From contig NMRA01000059.1 of assembly GCA_002633005.1 (NCBI GenBank), positions 299,883 to 363,882 on the forward strand: a stretch of DNA of 64,000 bases. The letters are read 5' to 3'. Below the pieces are notes generated by a model that had not been told where the DNA came from, made no database searches, and saw only the letters and a program-made list of their open reading frames with translations. The DNA is from Phoronis australis. Its lineage: Eukaryota > Phoronida > Phoronidae. Made by a program: the position numbers and the translations under genes. Of this stretch, positions 46,643-59,800 are shown one piece after another (position 1 is the first letter of the stretch; each line of letters opens with the position of its first letter).

Positions 46643-47855
46643 AATAAAAACCAAATTCCTGCTCATTTCAGAGACAACATTCATGGTCAATTAAAGTTTG
46701 CTCAGCAGCATGTATAAACTACAAATGGATGGACAATAAAGTGATATTGATGGATTAACAGGTGTGTATCTTGTTCACTACTAAAATCACTTCCTGAAGG
46801 AATCGACATTCCACGGCTAGAGTTCTATGCATAAATCAAAAGTGATTGCAGGATGTGGGCCTTGCACATTTCACGTCACTTCTGTATGAACGGTACATAA
46901 TGCTGAAAAATTTCTCTGGGATAACCAGTGGTGGATATGTTTCCATGGCTACACCACTAAACTTCAGTCCCTGAGCAGCAAACCTCAACATCAGGTACAA
47001 ACTTATTTACAGTTTATATTTATGACCATGGCATCACTTTCATAATATCAAAAGGATTCTCCACTTTAAGGAACAGTTGAACCTCGTTGAGGAACAGTCG
47101 AACCTCGTTAACGAACAGTCGAACCTCATTAAAACGTATCGTTTTTAGACCATTTGCATCCGTGTAACGTACAAACTTCCACGTCCCAGTTTTATGTAAT
47201 TTTAGTACTAGGCACAATCGTTCACAATACAACTTCTCAATGATTACATTAATACAACGTTCAAAATTTCTGTCCCTAGTGACCACAAGCTACCTTTAAT
47301 ACGAACATAGGCTGACTTCGCTACCACACAGTCTAAAGAATGTGCATACGCCATTAGGCCACAATCAAATATATTTTGTGTCACTTTTTGAATTGCGTAT
47401 AATGCAAAAAGAATGTTCATGAAGGCCTGTGGCCCAAAAGAGTTTACGATCAAAGACATTCAAGACACAAACGACCTATAAACAAGTCTACCCTGATTGC
47501 ACTGAACTATTGTAATAATGTACAAATTCTAAGTGTCCCTTGATGTACTTTGTAATGAGGTTTGACTGTACAAAGGCTCATGTATAAGTCACTCAAATCC
47601 AAGGAAACACAAATAGCTCCTCCAGAAAAACAAATGATGGCTTGTAAATGATTTTGGATGCCAGGAAGTTTATAGCAAAAACTTTAAAAAGTCAACTATA
47701 GGCTATTAAAACATAGAATGTAAATGAAAACATAAACTTAAGACCATAACATGACTTGGGAAGACTAAAAGGATGCAGTTCATTAAATTACAGAGGTAGA
47801 AGAGACAAATTCAGTTCATAATCTCTTTGTAAACTTCTTTAGTGGTTTGACATCA
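46643..47855. other. ePHD-gene 3' flank; no separate gene
   Basis: Contains a triplet of 21-bp repeats at about 47070-47135 (gaacagtcgaacctcgttaa and variants). Frames on the minus strand at 47020-47459 contain that repeat and no recognised domain. The PhyH and ePHD genes converge here. Confidence 0.4.
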
Positions 47856-50800
47856 TCACTTTTTCTCCATTTTTGACAACTTCTTGTTTTGTGTCCCTGA
47901 AAAAGACAAGTACAACATGAATACACATTGTTGCCATAACACGTTGTTCAAAACATTATTGCCATAACATGTTGTTCAATACATTATTGCCATAACACAT
48001 TGTTCAATACATTATTGCCATAACACAATGTTCAATACATTATTACCATAACACATTGTTCAATACATTATTGCCATAACACATTGTTCAAAACATTATT
48101 GCCATAACGAGTATAAATAAATTGAGCCTAGACAGAAGAAATTTACCCAAATAGACTAAAATAGTCGATTGTAAAATATGGCTGACATCATTAATTTGTA
48201 TGAAAAAAACTGTTTTAAGTGGTGAGTCAAACACGGGACTTGTGTCTGTCTGTGCGTCACAACATTTCTTTCCCATGTAATTACACCATAAATAGTCTGA
48301 AGATTAAAATTCCAAAATATTCAAATCAAATCTAACAATTGAACGTAGTCTCGCCACTTTTCCATCCACGGCAGCTGTGATGTTGCCATGAAAACAAATA
48401 GAACGATGATAGGAAGCAGACAATCTTAAAAGCATTCTGCCAACCTCAACACTTCTGATGACATTTCAGACTCTTTTTACTGACAACGATTGGCCTTCCA
48501 ATTTGGGACAGGAGATTATTTACTGTCGTGTTACGAAAAAGAATTGAAATGGATAAAGTGCAGTTGAGTGATCTGGTTTATACTATGCATATTATTTGGC
48601 ATACATTTACTATGTGAATGAAATACAGTTCATACTGCCTACACATGCACAAGACACTCCTCGAGAGCCTCACCTGACAGAGGTATGTAGACAAGAACAC
48701 AGGTGACTGGGAATTTACTGGGGTCAAATGCGCTCCACATTTCTGTGTGCCTTTTCAAAATATCTGGCACTATGTCAGTGCGCTTGAATGGTTCCCCTTG
48801 TAGGTCCATAACACACAACAGGTCATCATCTTTGTCCAGTTGGTTAGTGACCATGTACTGCAGGGTCTGTAGATATGGAGTAATAAAGGTAGTAGACAAT
48901 CATGTGAATGAACCCTGAATTGTACCCCTGAACCACTGAATTGTACCCCTGAACCCCTGAAATGTACCCCTGAACCCTGAATTGTACCCCTGAACCCTGA
49001 ATTGTACCCCTGAACCCTAAATTGTACCCCTGAACCCTGAATTGTACCCCTGAACCACTGAATCATTCTTTCAAACAGGACAAAAAATCTTACATAGGAA
49101 CTTCAAAACCAATTGTTCCAAAAAATCAAATGTTATGATTATTTTAATTCAAAAATCCATTGTACACACTGCACACATTATGTATTGTGCCTCATACATA
49201 GGATGTTGGACTTAATACATTATTGGGTAGTTCTGTAGTAGTATCACTAATCAGAGACTTTCCATGCACTCTAGACAACAAACATTTGTCTGAAGAGATT
49301 TTCACGTTTTCTGTTGAACATTTACACCATGGACATACCGGTCAGAGGTGAGCTGGAATATATTGTGAACTCCGTACTATCTATCATTCAAACCTGCATG
49401 CAAAGACTGAGACAACACTTCTAAGTAGTGAATCCACTGATTTTCAAGTGTGACGAGTTCGGAAAATGCATAATTAAGTCAAGTACATTTAACTGGTCAA
49501 AAGATGACTGTAAATAATGGTGGGAATGGGACTGTATACAAAGAGGAGACAAGAAAACAAAACAAGTTGAAGACTAGTGCCTTGAATGGCATGCCAACTG
49601 TCAATGTCTGACATTGATCAAGTTTCTGAAAGCAGTCCCCAGCACACTGTAAGTGACGACACCTACAGGGAAATTGTTAAATTACCACAGCTGGCTTTGC
49701 TCTTGCAGGCACCAAGCAGCCTGTGACGCTCTTTTACCACAATTGTGGTTATTTCTAATATTTTGAATTTTTACCAGCTAACATGGTGAGAGGTGATTTG
49801 TTGATTTGTAGACCATCATCTTTAAATGGAAATCGTGCCTGGTATGCAAACTGAACCATGAAAGGGTTGAGAAGATCAAAATGTAAAACGTTTTACAGGC
49901 CACTATAATGAGGTACAAGCCTTACTTGCAACATTGGTTTGGGTTTTGTTAAATGCCTTTTCTGTAGGTAAACGGCAGTTTGCTCATTTGATGTCACAAA
50001 GTCAAATTGTGATAAGACCACAGACTATAATACAAGGCCAGGTGAGTAATTTGTCCATGCTACTTCTTAACTACAAAAGTCCAATATAGTTCGATCTAGC
50101 TAGCTCTTGACTACAAAAATCCAATATGGTCTGATCTAGCTAGCTCTTGACCACAAAACTCCAATACAGTCTATCTAGCAAGTTCTTGACCACAAAACTC
50201 CAATATAGACTGACCTAGCTAGCTTCTGACTACAAAGGTCCAACATAGTTTGATCTGGAAAGCTCTTGACTACAAAAGTCCAACATGTTGAAAACCTTTT
50301 TAAGACAAGTAAGCCACATGCTTAACCAACAATGCCATAGATGGTGTGTGGACTAATTTTGACTTAAATTATTAATTTTGATGTGTTGAAATTATCGAGA
50401 TTTTCAGGCTTATTTTCATAACAACAACAACCTTACTTTAATAAGACCAGGCAACTTAAACATGATTTTTACCATCTGCAACACTGTCTCATTCAACATG
50501 CCTGTGGTTGACTGTTTGAATATCAATTTGAGTTGTGATTGTTACCAACAGGATAAGTCTGTTTGATGCTATTATCATGTGATCATGTCAAAGAACTCAC
50601 CTGTTTGTAATAGTTCTTTTGTTTAACAACAGAGCAATTGATAGGACCCAGGAAAAGAAGCTTAGCAGGCGCACTGACTGTGGAGGTGATGTCTGCCAGG
50701 ATATTAACAATGGACGACTGCCGATCACCTGTTGCGAAAATGTGTGCATGTGACCAGAAATATCACAGCAAGAGGTGTGGTGACAAATACACCATTCAAA

Positions 50801-53800
50801 CCATTTTAAAACACACACAGGCATCATTACACCCACAGGAACCACCACACCCACAGGCCCCATCACATCACATACCCCTTTACACCCACAGGCATCATCA
50901 CATGCACTGTCCCCTTCACACCCACAGACTCCTCCACACAGAAAGGTCGCATCCAACCCACAGGCACCATCACACCCATAGGCCCCTTCACACCCACGCA
51001 CCCTTTCACACGTACAAGCCCCTTTACAGCCAAAAGTTGCATCACACCCACCAGCCCCACATCACCCACTGGCCCCATCATACCCACAGGGCCCATCACA
51101 TGCACAGGTCCCTTCACATCCACAGGCCCCTTCACACCCATTGACCTACGTATCACATTTTAGTAAATTTAGCACTGTATATCCATTTTCACTCACAAAA
51201 CCTACATTGAAGTCATCAAACCTAAGTCATCATTCTATTCTTACCCTTTAAAACTTCTTCTGACGGCAAGGAAGTCACACAGACTGTCGACCTCTGACGT
51301 ACATGGTCCTCAACTTCACATCTAACAACCTCTGCCTCGGCTCTTCTAAACCACTCCAGGTCAGAGGTCATATAGGCTGAGTGTGCCGAGACAACTGTAT
51401 CATTGTCCCACTCGAAAAGACCACTTCCCTCTCCCCAAGTGAGAAACTGTCGGATCCGTCCATCACAATCCGTCACGTCGTTTAACAAGACAGTCATTAC
51501 AAACACTTGCTCTTCATCTAGACAGTAAAGTGAGGCCAGCTCACCAGCACCACAGTACTCGCGACATGCCTTTTCCAGATTTTGGTCAATCATAGTATGA
51601 ACAGAGTGCACTATCTCTCTTAACTCTGAGGAGTCCTTACGGTTGTTGTAGTCAATCTTGACATTGAATTCTGCAATACTCTTTTGGTCCAGCTGCCGTA
51701 AAAGCTTTGAGAAATGAGAATAGTCCTTCTCCCTGAAATGAAAACAAAAGGCATGGTCTAGTGAACATATCTAACTCAAGCACACACATTTATACTAAAT
51801 TACATTACTTGCCAATAGTAATGGATTCCTTGTCCAAAAGCAAACTTAGACTTAACTTGGAAGCTGTATTCAACTGGCTAAAAACAAGTTCAGTGAATTT
51901 ACATTTTTCTGAAGTAATTGCAACCCACTACGATGACAAAAACATTGGCAATGCAATCCAAACCAAGCTGAGCCTTTGAATAATGGGGAAAACTTCCATT
52001 CACGGATCTCTTCTGTCCAGTGTCTATACACCGAAATAGCATTCAAAACTAAAAGAGGGAAGTCCATTGTCACCAAGAGCACATTCCCTACATGTAAGAC
52101 ACTCCCTGGGGCACATGCCATACGTTAAGACACTTACCAGATGCCTACAGGGAGAAATCTTGGCATATGGAACAGAAATAACATTTCTACAAAAAGTAAC
52201 TATACTTCCCAGATTTCACTAAATCTGCAAGTAGATACACCAGTATTGACTGCATGCAGTCCACCCTGGACTTACTCAAACTGGATTTGTGTAAAGACTA
52301 CCGTGCGTGTTTAGCTTTGTTCACATGTCTCCATGGCATGACACCTGAGTATATTTGAGACAAACTTCAACTTAGTAAATCAGGTTCACAATAGACATAC
52401 TAGGTCTAGTGCAACTGGCAATATCTACCTTTACAAGACCAGGGCTCATTTTGGCAAACATTCCATCTTGTACTCTGGTGACATGTCATGGAACCATCTA
52501 AATTCAAATATCAGCTAGAGCGAATCTATAGGTACATTCAAATATCAGCTAGAGTGAATCTATACGTACATTCAAATATCAGCTAGTAAGAGTGAATCCA
52601 CAGGTACATTCAAACCCAGGTGCATGCGGATGGTTTAACTGTGTGCTCTACCAACTTGTTTTTCCAGCTTAGTTGGAGACAATTCTGTCTTATAATTTGA
52701 TTGTTTTTTCTAATGCCATTTTGGTAGTCAGATTTCCAGTATTTTTCCCACGAGGACCCTATGGAGGAGCTGTATCTTCAACCCTAACATATTAAGTCTG
52801 CCCCTTAAGACTATCTCCACACCTAACATATTAAGACCACCCCTTACAGGAGCATGCCACCCAAAAAACAACCTATTTTGTATCAATTTAGATCGAGTAG
52901 TTCCACTCCATAACATCAAGCTCAGTTGTTTTACCTGACACCTGACCGCAGATGGAGGTGTTGAAATTAACCAACGACGTAATCGGTTCGAATGCAGTCT
53001 GTTCAGCCGTTCACAACCCATTTACTGGTGTCAACTTATCGCTTGAAAGCATCGTTTTACACCAATAAATAATGAAATTTCGATGTAAAAAACTTATAAA
53101 TATATAGAGTTTTTGAACAAACGTGTTGTTTTATTTCATTGTTACGGATTTATAGGTACTCGAACGTAGGGTAACCTACAGAGCTTGGTCAAGGAGTGTA
53201 TACTCCTAGGTTCGGTACACCAATTTATCATGGTCGATCGCGGGAGTTTGGGTCTGTTTGGAGATAAATTCGAATCGTTCTTCCGTGAAATAAGGACATG
53301 AAAGATAGCTGTGTGTTGTACTTTTAGACTTGTGATTTTTTCAGTTCTAAACACACAAAACTCTTGTTATCCCAGCCAGTGCCTAGGAACCCGATCAGGC
53401 CCATCGCGGCCGCCGGGACTGGACATCATGAACATAAACCAGCTTAAGTTGGAAAGTAAACCCCCAGTCACAAAAAGACTACACCTAGTGATCCAAAAAA
53501 TGATGTGCACGTAATTATTTTGGTGAATTAGCCACGAAACTGCAAATCTAGTTACTTGTCGGGGGCCACGAAGTCAAGTTTCCCCTTTACAGAACCGTCA
53601 GGACAAAAGTTGTACACTAACGATGATGAGAATAATGTATTTGTATATCTAAATAAAGATTGCCCTAACATGTGACCATAGCATATAAAATCCAGTTGTT
53701 TCACAACAGCTTTCTGTCAGCAAACACTGAATTAGCATGCGCTCTCAAGGCCTCAGTGCCCGGTCAATCACCTTTATTGCATCTGAAGCCAGTGACGCAG

Positions 53801-56800
53801 TGGTTTATTCATTGCTGGTTTCTCAAACATTTGCACTCACAAATACTCCAAAGGCATTACAAATTGTATCTGATGAGACAGACTTTGTTTAAGTTTTACA
53901 TAAGAATTGGTTAGGGTGAGAATAGTTCATTTTGAAACAGAATGCTGAATAATTAATAAACGTCAACATGGCAACTCGCAATACCGACTTAGACAAGAGC
54001 TCATCCGACGAAGACTTCACAGTTGGATCATTAAGTTTCACAGGCTATCAGTTCGAACCAGAATACACTGATCTAAAATACTAGGGAGGCGCCATGAACA
54101 TGCACAGGCAACGGAATGTATGGATAGTTCTTTGGTAAGCCGGCATTCGTCAGACTCACTGTCGACGACTGCTGGCCACAGAAAAGGAGATGTTTCACGG
54201 CCTCATACTTGCTAGTATCAGCGTACTTTTCATTCTTCACTACCGCGAGCATTTCGGACTCTCGAGGAAGTCGAAAATACGATATACTGTCTCGCTTTCC
54301 TCGCAGCTTCATAGTTCGGACAAGCGGGAACGATGCACCACAGCATAGCGGCATTCACTCAGCAAATGAACCATTGACGTCGTTGCGTTGTTTCTCACCT
54401 TTCTCACAGGTTAACGCGACACCTCTCGGCCAGGCAAGGTCGACCGTATGCGAGGCGATGTGGACATAGACCGATTAAGATGGTAAAAAAGACTAATTAA
54501 ATCGGGTGACATTCTCCTTTAAGACTATCTCCACACCTAACATGTTAAAGCTCACTCTTTCAGGCAACCTCCACACCTAACATACGAAGCCACACCCCTT
54601 AGACAACCTCCATACTAAACATATGAAGCCCCACCCCTTGTCCACACCAACCTCAAAACCTTTGATAGCCTGGAGAAGAAGTACAACATCTGCTGATTGG
54701 TGAGTGGGATGGATGAAGCACATTGTCTCCAGTCAAAGACAGAGTCTGGTGATACACTATAGCTAGACTCTGCCAATATTGTGATCTCCTGCTGCATGGA
54801 CTGTGGAGAGTAGTCGCCTTCCACCAAGTACAGCAGACAATCTGAACACAAACACAGAACACTTGCATTTTATACCAATAACAACAACAACAATAATAAC
54901 AATAACTGTAATAACACCAGCTACAGCACAACTGGTTTTGATGCACTTATTGTCAACAGCATTAACACAAAGAACATTTAATATGAAAGTTAAAACATCA
55001 ATTTCGGAGTAATCCGTTTGACCCTAAATTACGGTTATATAAAAGGTGTTTTCAAGCTTAATTTGAATTACTTTAAATATTTATTTGTACTCAAATTCTT
55101 GCTAATAGCTTAAATTGAAGAAATCTAATTCTCAGTCTCTTATTATGTTATATACAAGGAAGTAAAGATCTCATGAAGACTTGTGTTTACATTCAACTCT
55201 TTGGACCATATTATGACTACACCGTTGAAACTTCAGAACAATAATCTAATAACAGAGATTTCTCATACGGACGGTGAAGTGATGCACCATCAGTCTTTGT
55301 GAAGCATGGCATATTAGTATTAATTTTGTTTGCTTCAGTTCGCAGGATACTGACCACTATATGTCTACGTTTTGATACCAATTTGAAATGCATATATTTG
55401 CTTTGAACAAATCAAGGTTTAAGTGCAGAAATTCAGTGAATGAAACCCACAAGAGTCACAAAAATGGTCATGTCCAACATTTATAGTGACCAGCTGCATT
55501 GATTTGACCAGTTTGAGTTATAATTGTACTGCTTTATGGAATATTCAAGTTGTATTTCCTTAGTTTTATCTGCCACAGGCGGTTAGAGGAAAACTGTTTA
55601 AGAAAACTTGCATTTTGAGCATTTCTGTTTGCAGATATCTGTGCCACATCGCTTTACAGTGAAAATGATGTTGCTCTTTTATAAGAAACAACTGTCCCCA
55701 ATCCATACACTTCTTCATAAGCTATGTTCTCACATGCGATGAAATTGCAACGAATTCAAGTACAATTCATTGTCGCTTAAAGCAGTTCATCTAATATTGC
55801 ATGATACCACAGGTAAGTCATGACCAGACTACAAGACGTGCACGATACCACAGGTAAGTCATGACAAGACTACAAGACGTGCAATACTGAACATGTACAA
55901 ATGTATTCAGGTAAAACGCAGTAGACACAAAGAAAAAGCATGCACATTCAGTGAGGTAAGCATGTAAGGCTGCGCAGGAGATTACATCTCTTCCTCACGT
56001 GCTAAACCAACAATTGGGTTGTTATATTTTGATCACAGAGCTTGATGATGGCATATCATACTAGGACAGCTCAGCATGTTTACAACTCAGCACGATATTG
56101 TTTACGTATATGTATTAGGTATTCCTGCAACATATCATATGTGAACACTTAGTGTATAAAAATCTCTATTCTCAGCCACAAGTATCCCAACACTCATTTA
56201 AGTCATCCACACAACAGGACAATATGAGGTCAAACTGACAACAGTGTTAACCCGTCATTACCTTAATTGCAGGAAGACAATACTGAAATTAAACTATTTA
56301 TTTATCCCATAAAGTTTGCTTTATTACCTAGAGCACCAACAATATTTTAGCCAAGGAGTTTGAATTTTATGCAACACTGATTTTGATTTTGCAGCGAGCT
56401 TCACAACTATGCCCCTGAATACAAGACAGCAGAGCTTCACAACTGAGCCCCTGAATACAAGACAGCAGAGCTTCACAACTGAGCCCCTGAACGTGAGACA
56501 GCAGAATTTCACAACTGAGCCCCTGAACATGAGACAGCTGAGCACATCTAAAACTGTTAACTTCACCAGGACTTTCTAGATACAAAAGACAGACTACATA
56601 ACCTTGATGACTGCAATTTGATGACATAATACAAACCTCTGTTACACCTCTGTCCTTTCGCTGGGCTTGAGTTGTTAGTTCCATTTTGTTCTAGTTTGAC
56701 ATGTACTTGTTTGTGAACACTATTCTCTAACACCTCTTGACTTCCTGCATAAAGAGGTTATATTTGTAATTGTACTGAATTTTAATACTCAGAGGGACAT

Positions 56801-59800
56801 GGACACTTTTTACTGGAACAAAATGGATTTTCTATAATGGCAATTCCATTATTAACAAGATTTGCTTAGAAAAATCCCATGTCACGTTACTATGAATGCC
56901 AGGCACCATTATCATGCTCACAACATGTGTCTTCACTCACCAAGGAAGAAAACTTCCCCTGAGACCTCTTTTGTACCTAGCAGCATGAATCAGCAGAGTT
57001 TGCAACTAGCAAAAACTTACACAAACTGAGAAATAACTTCATGAACAAAAACAAATAGGAAGCGCACTCCAGAAAGTCGTGATAGTTTCTGATCTGCTGT
57101 GTTATGCACATATTGTTCTGAAGTACCTTCAAACACAGACCTGACTACCTAGTCTTTTATGTGTGGATGATAACAATATGAACTTAACTTAAACTCCTTA
57201 ATAGTGAAGTAGTGTAACACTGGAGGTCTTTCTTCAATTCAATGTTTCATGTCTCTACTCACTTGCCCAGCCTAGACTGTAACAACATCAAGTTTTACAA
57301 CACAGTTGATGTGACACAACCAACAGATGTCAGTACTTTCTTACCACTTTTCCTCGTTCCTTTTGCCTTTGTGTCGTTACTTACAGCGCCATCTGCTGGC
57401 CCCAACTCCCCAAATGATGAGTCAATGCGCTCGTATTTGATTGGCGTCGCTAAAACACACAACTAGGAAATTATCTGGGATAGCGGAGACAATACACAAC
57501 TTAATAATGGGAATCATCTCCTCAATCAAGGAGTAAAATGGTCCAATGTCTTATTGAGGGTATCTCCAATATCAACAGTAGTACTGTTAGTGTTCAGGGA
57601 ATTTAAATTGAGACTCGGATATAAAGTGGTGATCAACAGACAGATAGCTTATAAAATGAAATATCATGAAGTCAGAGTGAACATTTACTTGAACAACTTA
57701 TATAAGTTTAACATAGTTAACACCCATACTGCTGTGTTGAAGGCCATCTACTAATGCATCACTCATGTCCCACATAAATGACAAAAGCAGAATTCAAGTA
57801 TTAATTCCCACTGTCTCTGAGGCACAAGTTGGACATTATGGTTCTTGGTAACAGGCCTTTCCTGCAGTTGTGTAACTCATCTAAAGGTCAAGGTCACGCT
57901 TGCCTGTTTAGCAGACTTGGCAAGGAGTTTGCTACAATCTTTTGAGCATTGTCAAGGGTTACATTATTTTGGATGGGAAAGTTGTTTGTAGTAATAGGTC
58001 AAAACTGAATTTGGTATCCGTTTATTGTAAGGAGACATGTCAGTTGTTCAGACAGTGTACTCAAGTGCATGTTTACATATTGTCATGTTACATGTAGTTC
58101 CCTCTCAACACACGATACAACTGGAGGACATGGCCAGTCCATTCAAAACTGATACAGACCTTGTTCATTGGAATTTTTGTCTTTTTTCTCACTACTCCCA
58201 CTAGTGCTCCTGGTTGTCCTTGTAGGAGTCTCGTCCTCATCAGACGATGATGTGTCACTCACAAGTTTTATATTGGATGTATCTGAAATGATAACACCTC
58301 AAGGTCATGGATCACACCTCAAGGTCATGGATAATATCTGAAAGACACAACAGAAGTATACCACATGCAACCACTTGTCTAGTGCACGAGATCTTTCAAC
58401 GTGTGCTTATTATAAATTAAAGCAAAGACAACTGCCTAATAATAAAGGTGGTAATAACAACAACAACAAAAACAATAACGTTGAACTAAACCCACAACTG
58501 CACTACCAACGGTACACTTCCACGGGTCTTCATTACTGTCACGTAATATACAAAACAAAAAGCCAACTAGGGGTGCAGGATAACTCAAATCCATTTGAAA
58601 TATAGAAAGTGCTGTTGTCTCCTCAAAAGAAACTTATTAGTTAACTTTCTTTAATATCCGTCAAAGAACTTGGTAGATACAAAGTTGTACAATAAAATTG
58701 TCATTCGAGAATGCCACTGCAGTCGGCGTACTCTCCTAGACTGAAACTAGTATTTCATGAAGATCCCTCAAGAAACTTGGTACATATTGAGGCTCGGGCA
58801 AAAAACAAATTCACCACTAGGAAGCGTCACTTTAGTCCAACCTGTCCAAATGTGTACGTCAGTAGTGATTGTCTCAATAAACACACACCTGTAAAATTTC
58901 ATAACGTTCCTCCATGCACTTCGGCGCATACAGAGACAGGCTCCAAAAACAGATGGAAAAACATTAAAAAATGGCCACTAGGGTCTGCAGAATACAGTGA
59001 ATTCATCTGAAAATGGGAACGCTTCATCACCATAACAGAAAACTCACAGAAAATTTTCATGAAAAATCCATGAACTTGGTAGATATAGGCAAACAAAAAT
59101 GATAGTCAAATTGTCACTAGGGAGCACCAGAAAAGTTCAACCGGTTAAAAAATCATAGTCAGACATGCTCATTTTATTAGAACACGTGTAATATTTCATA
59201 ATTACTCTTTAGTGAGCAAACTGGCAGGTAAAAAGGTGGACACCAAAACAAAGCCACATAAATAATTAAACTGGTCACTGGGGGGCGCAGACTACATAGA
59301 ATCTGCCTGAAATTGAAAAGGTGTCCTCGCCAGAATAGAAACCTATACAGAAAATTTCACAAAAATCTGTCGATGTTCTCCGTAGATATAGAGGCCAATG
59401 AAAAAATGAAATCCGTAGGAAAATTGGCTTCTGCAGTCTCCTCCATGACAGGAACATGTCTGCAAAATTTCCCAAACATTCCTTATTATGCATTACATAA
59501 TTTGGACGTATTGTGTCATCATCCCTGCCTGTCTACCGTCTGGGTGTATTGTGCCATCATCCCTGCCTGTCTACCGTCTGGGCATATTGTGCCATCATTA
59601 TACAATTTAGACTTCATATTTCCATGCGGAGTACGGTCCAGAGTTAATAAAGCCTATATTATTGTTATTTGTAAACTGCCAATTTCATTATTCTTTATGA
59701 TTGAGTCTAATTGTGCTGAAGCCTTTTAGCTGGATGTCCTTAGCTTACAGCACTGATTGCGACCAATAGATGTCATCGAAGTTTGGACATGCATATCCTT

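Larger units (their letters stand above)
52771..54650. repeat. ~35-bp satellite split by a transposon
   Basis: Units containing ctccacacctaacatattaa occur at 52780-52847 and resume at 54519-54640 (ctccacacctaacatgttaa, cctccacacctaacatacga). The DNA transposon 52848-54518 sits inside this array and separates its halves. Confidence 0.8.

Noticed and set aside
50638-51144. 168-codon open frame with His/Pro/Thr repeats, and the Gly/Val frame opposite
   Set aside because: It is the translation of a cacacccacaggc-type tandem repeat inside an intron of the ePHD gene. It overlaps the true exon 50601-50728 in the wrong frame and strand.
57385-57449. Shorter version of the ePHD linker exon ending at the GTAAGT after 57385
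   Set aside because: The donor is a good match, but the phase does not fit the next exons. Ending at 57345 (AGTG|GTAAGA) joins cleanly to the 36-nt exon. The shorter form might still be a minor isoform.
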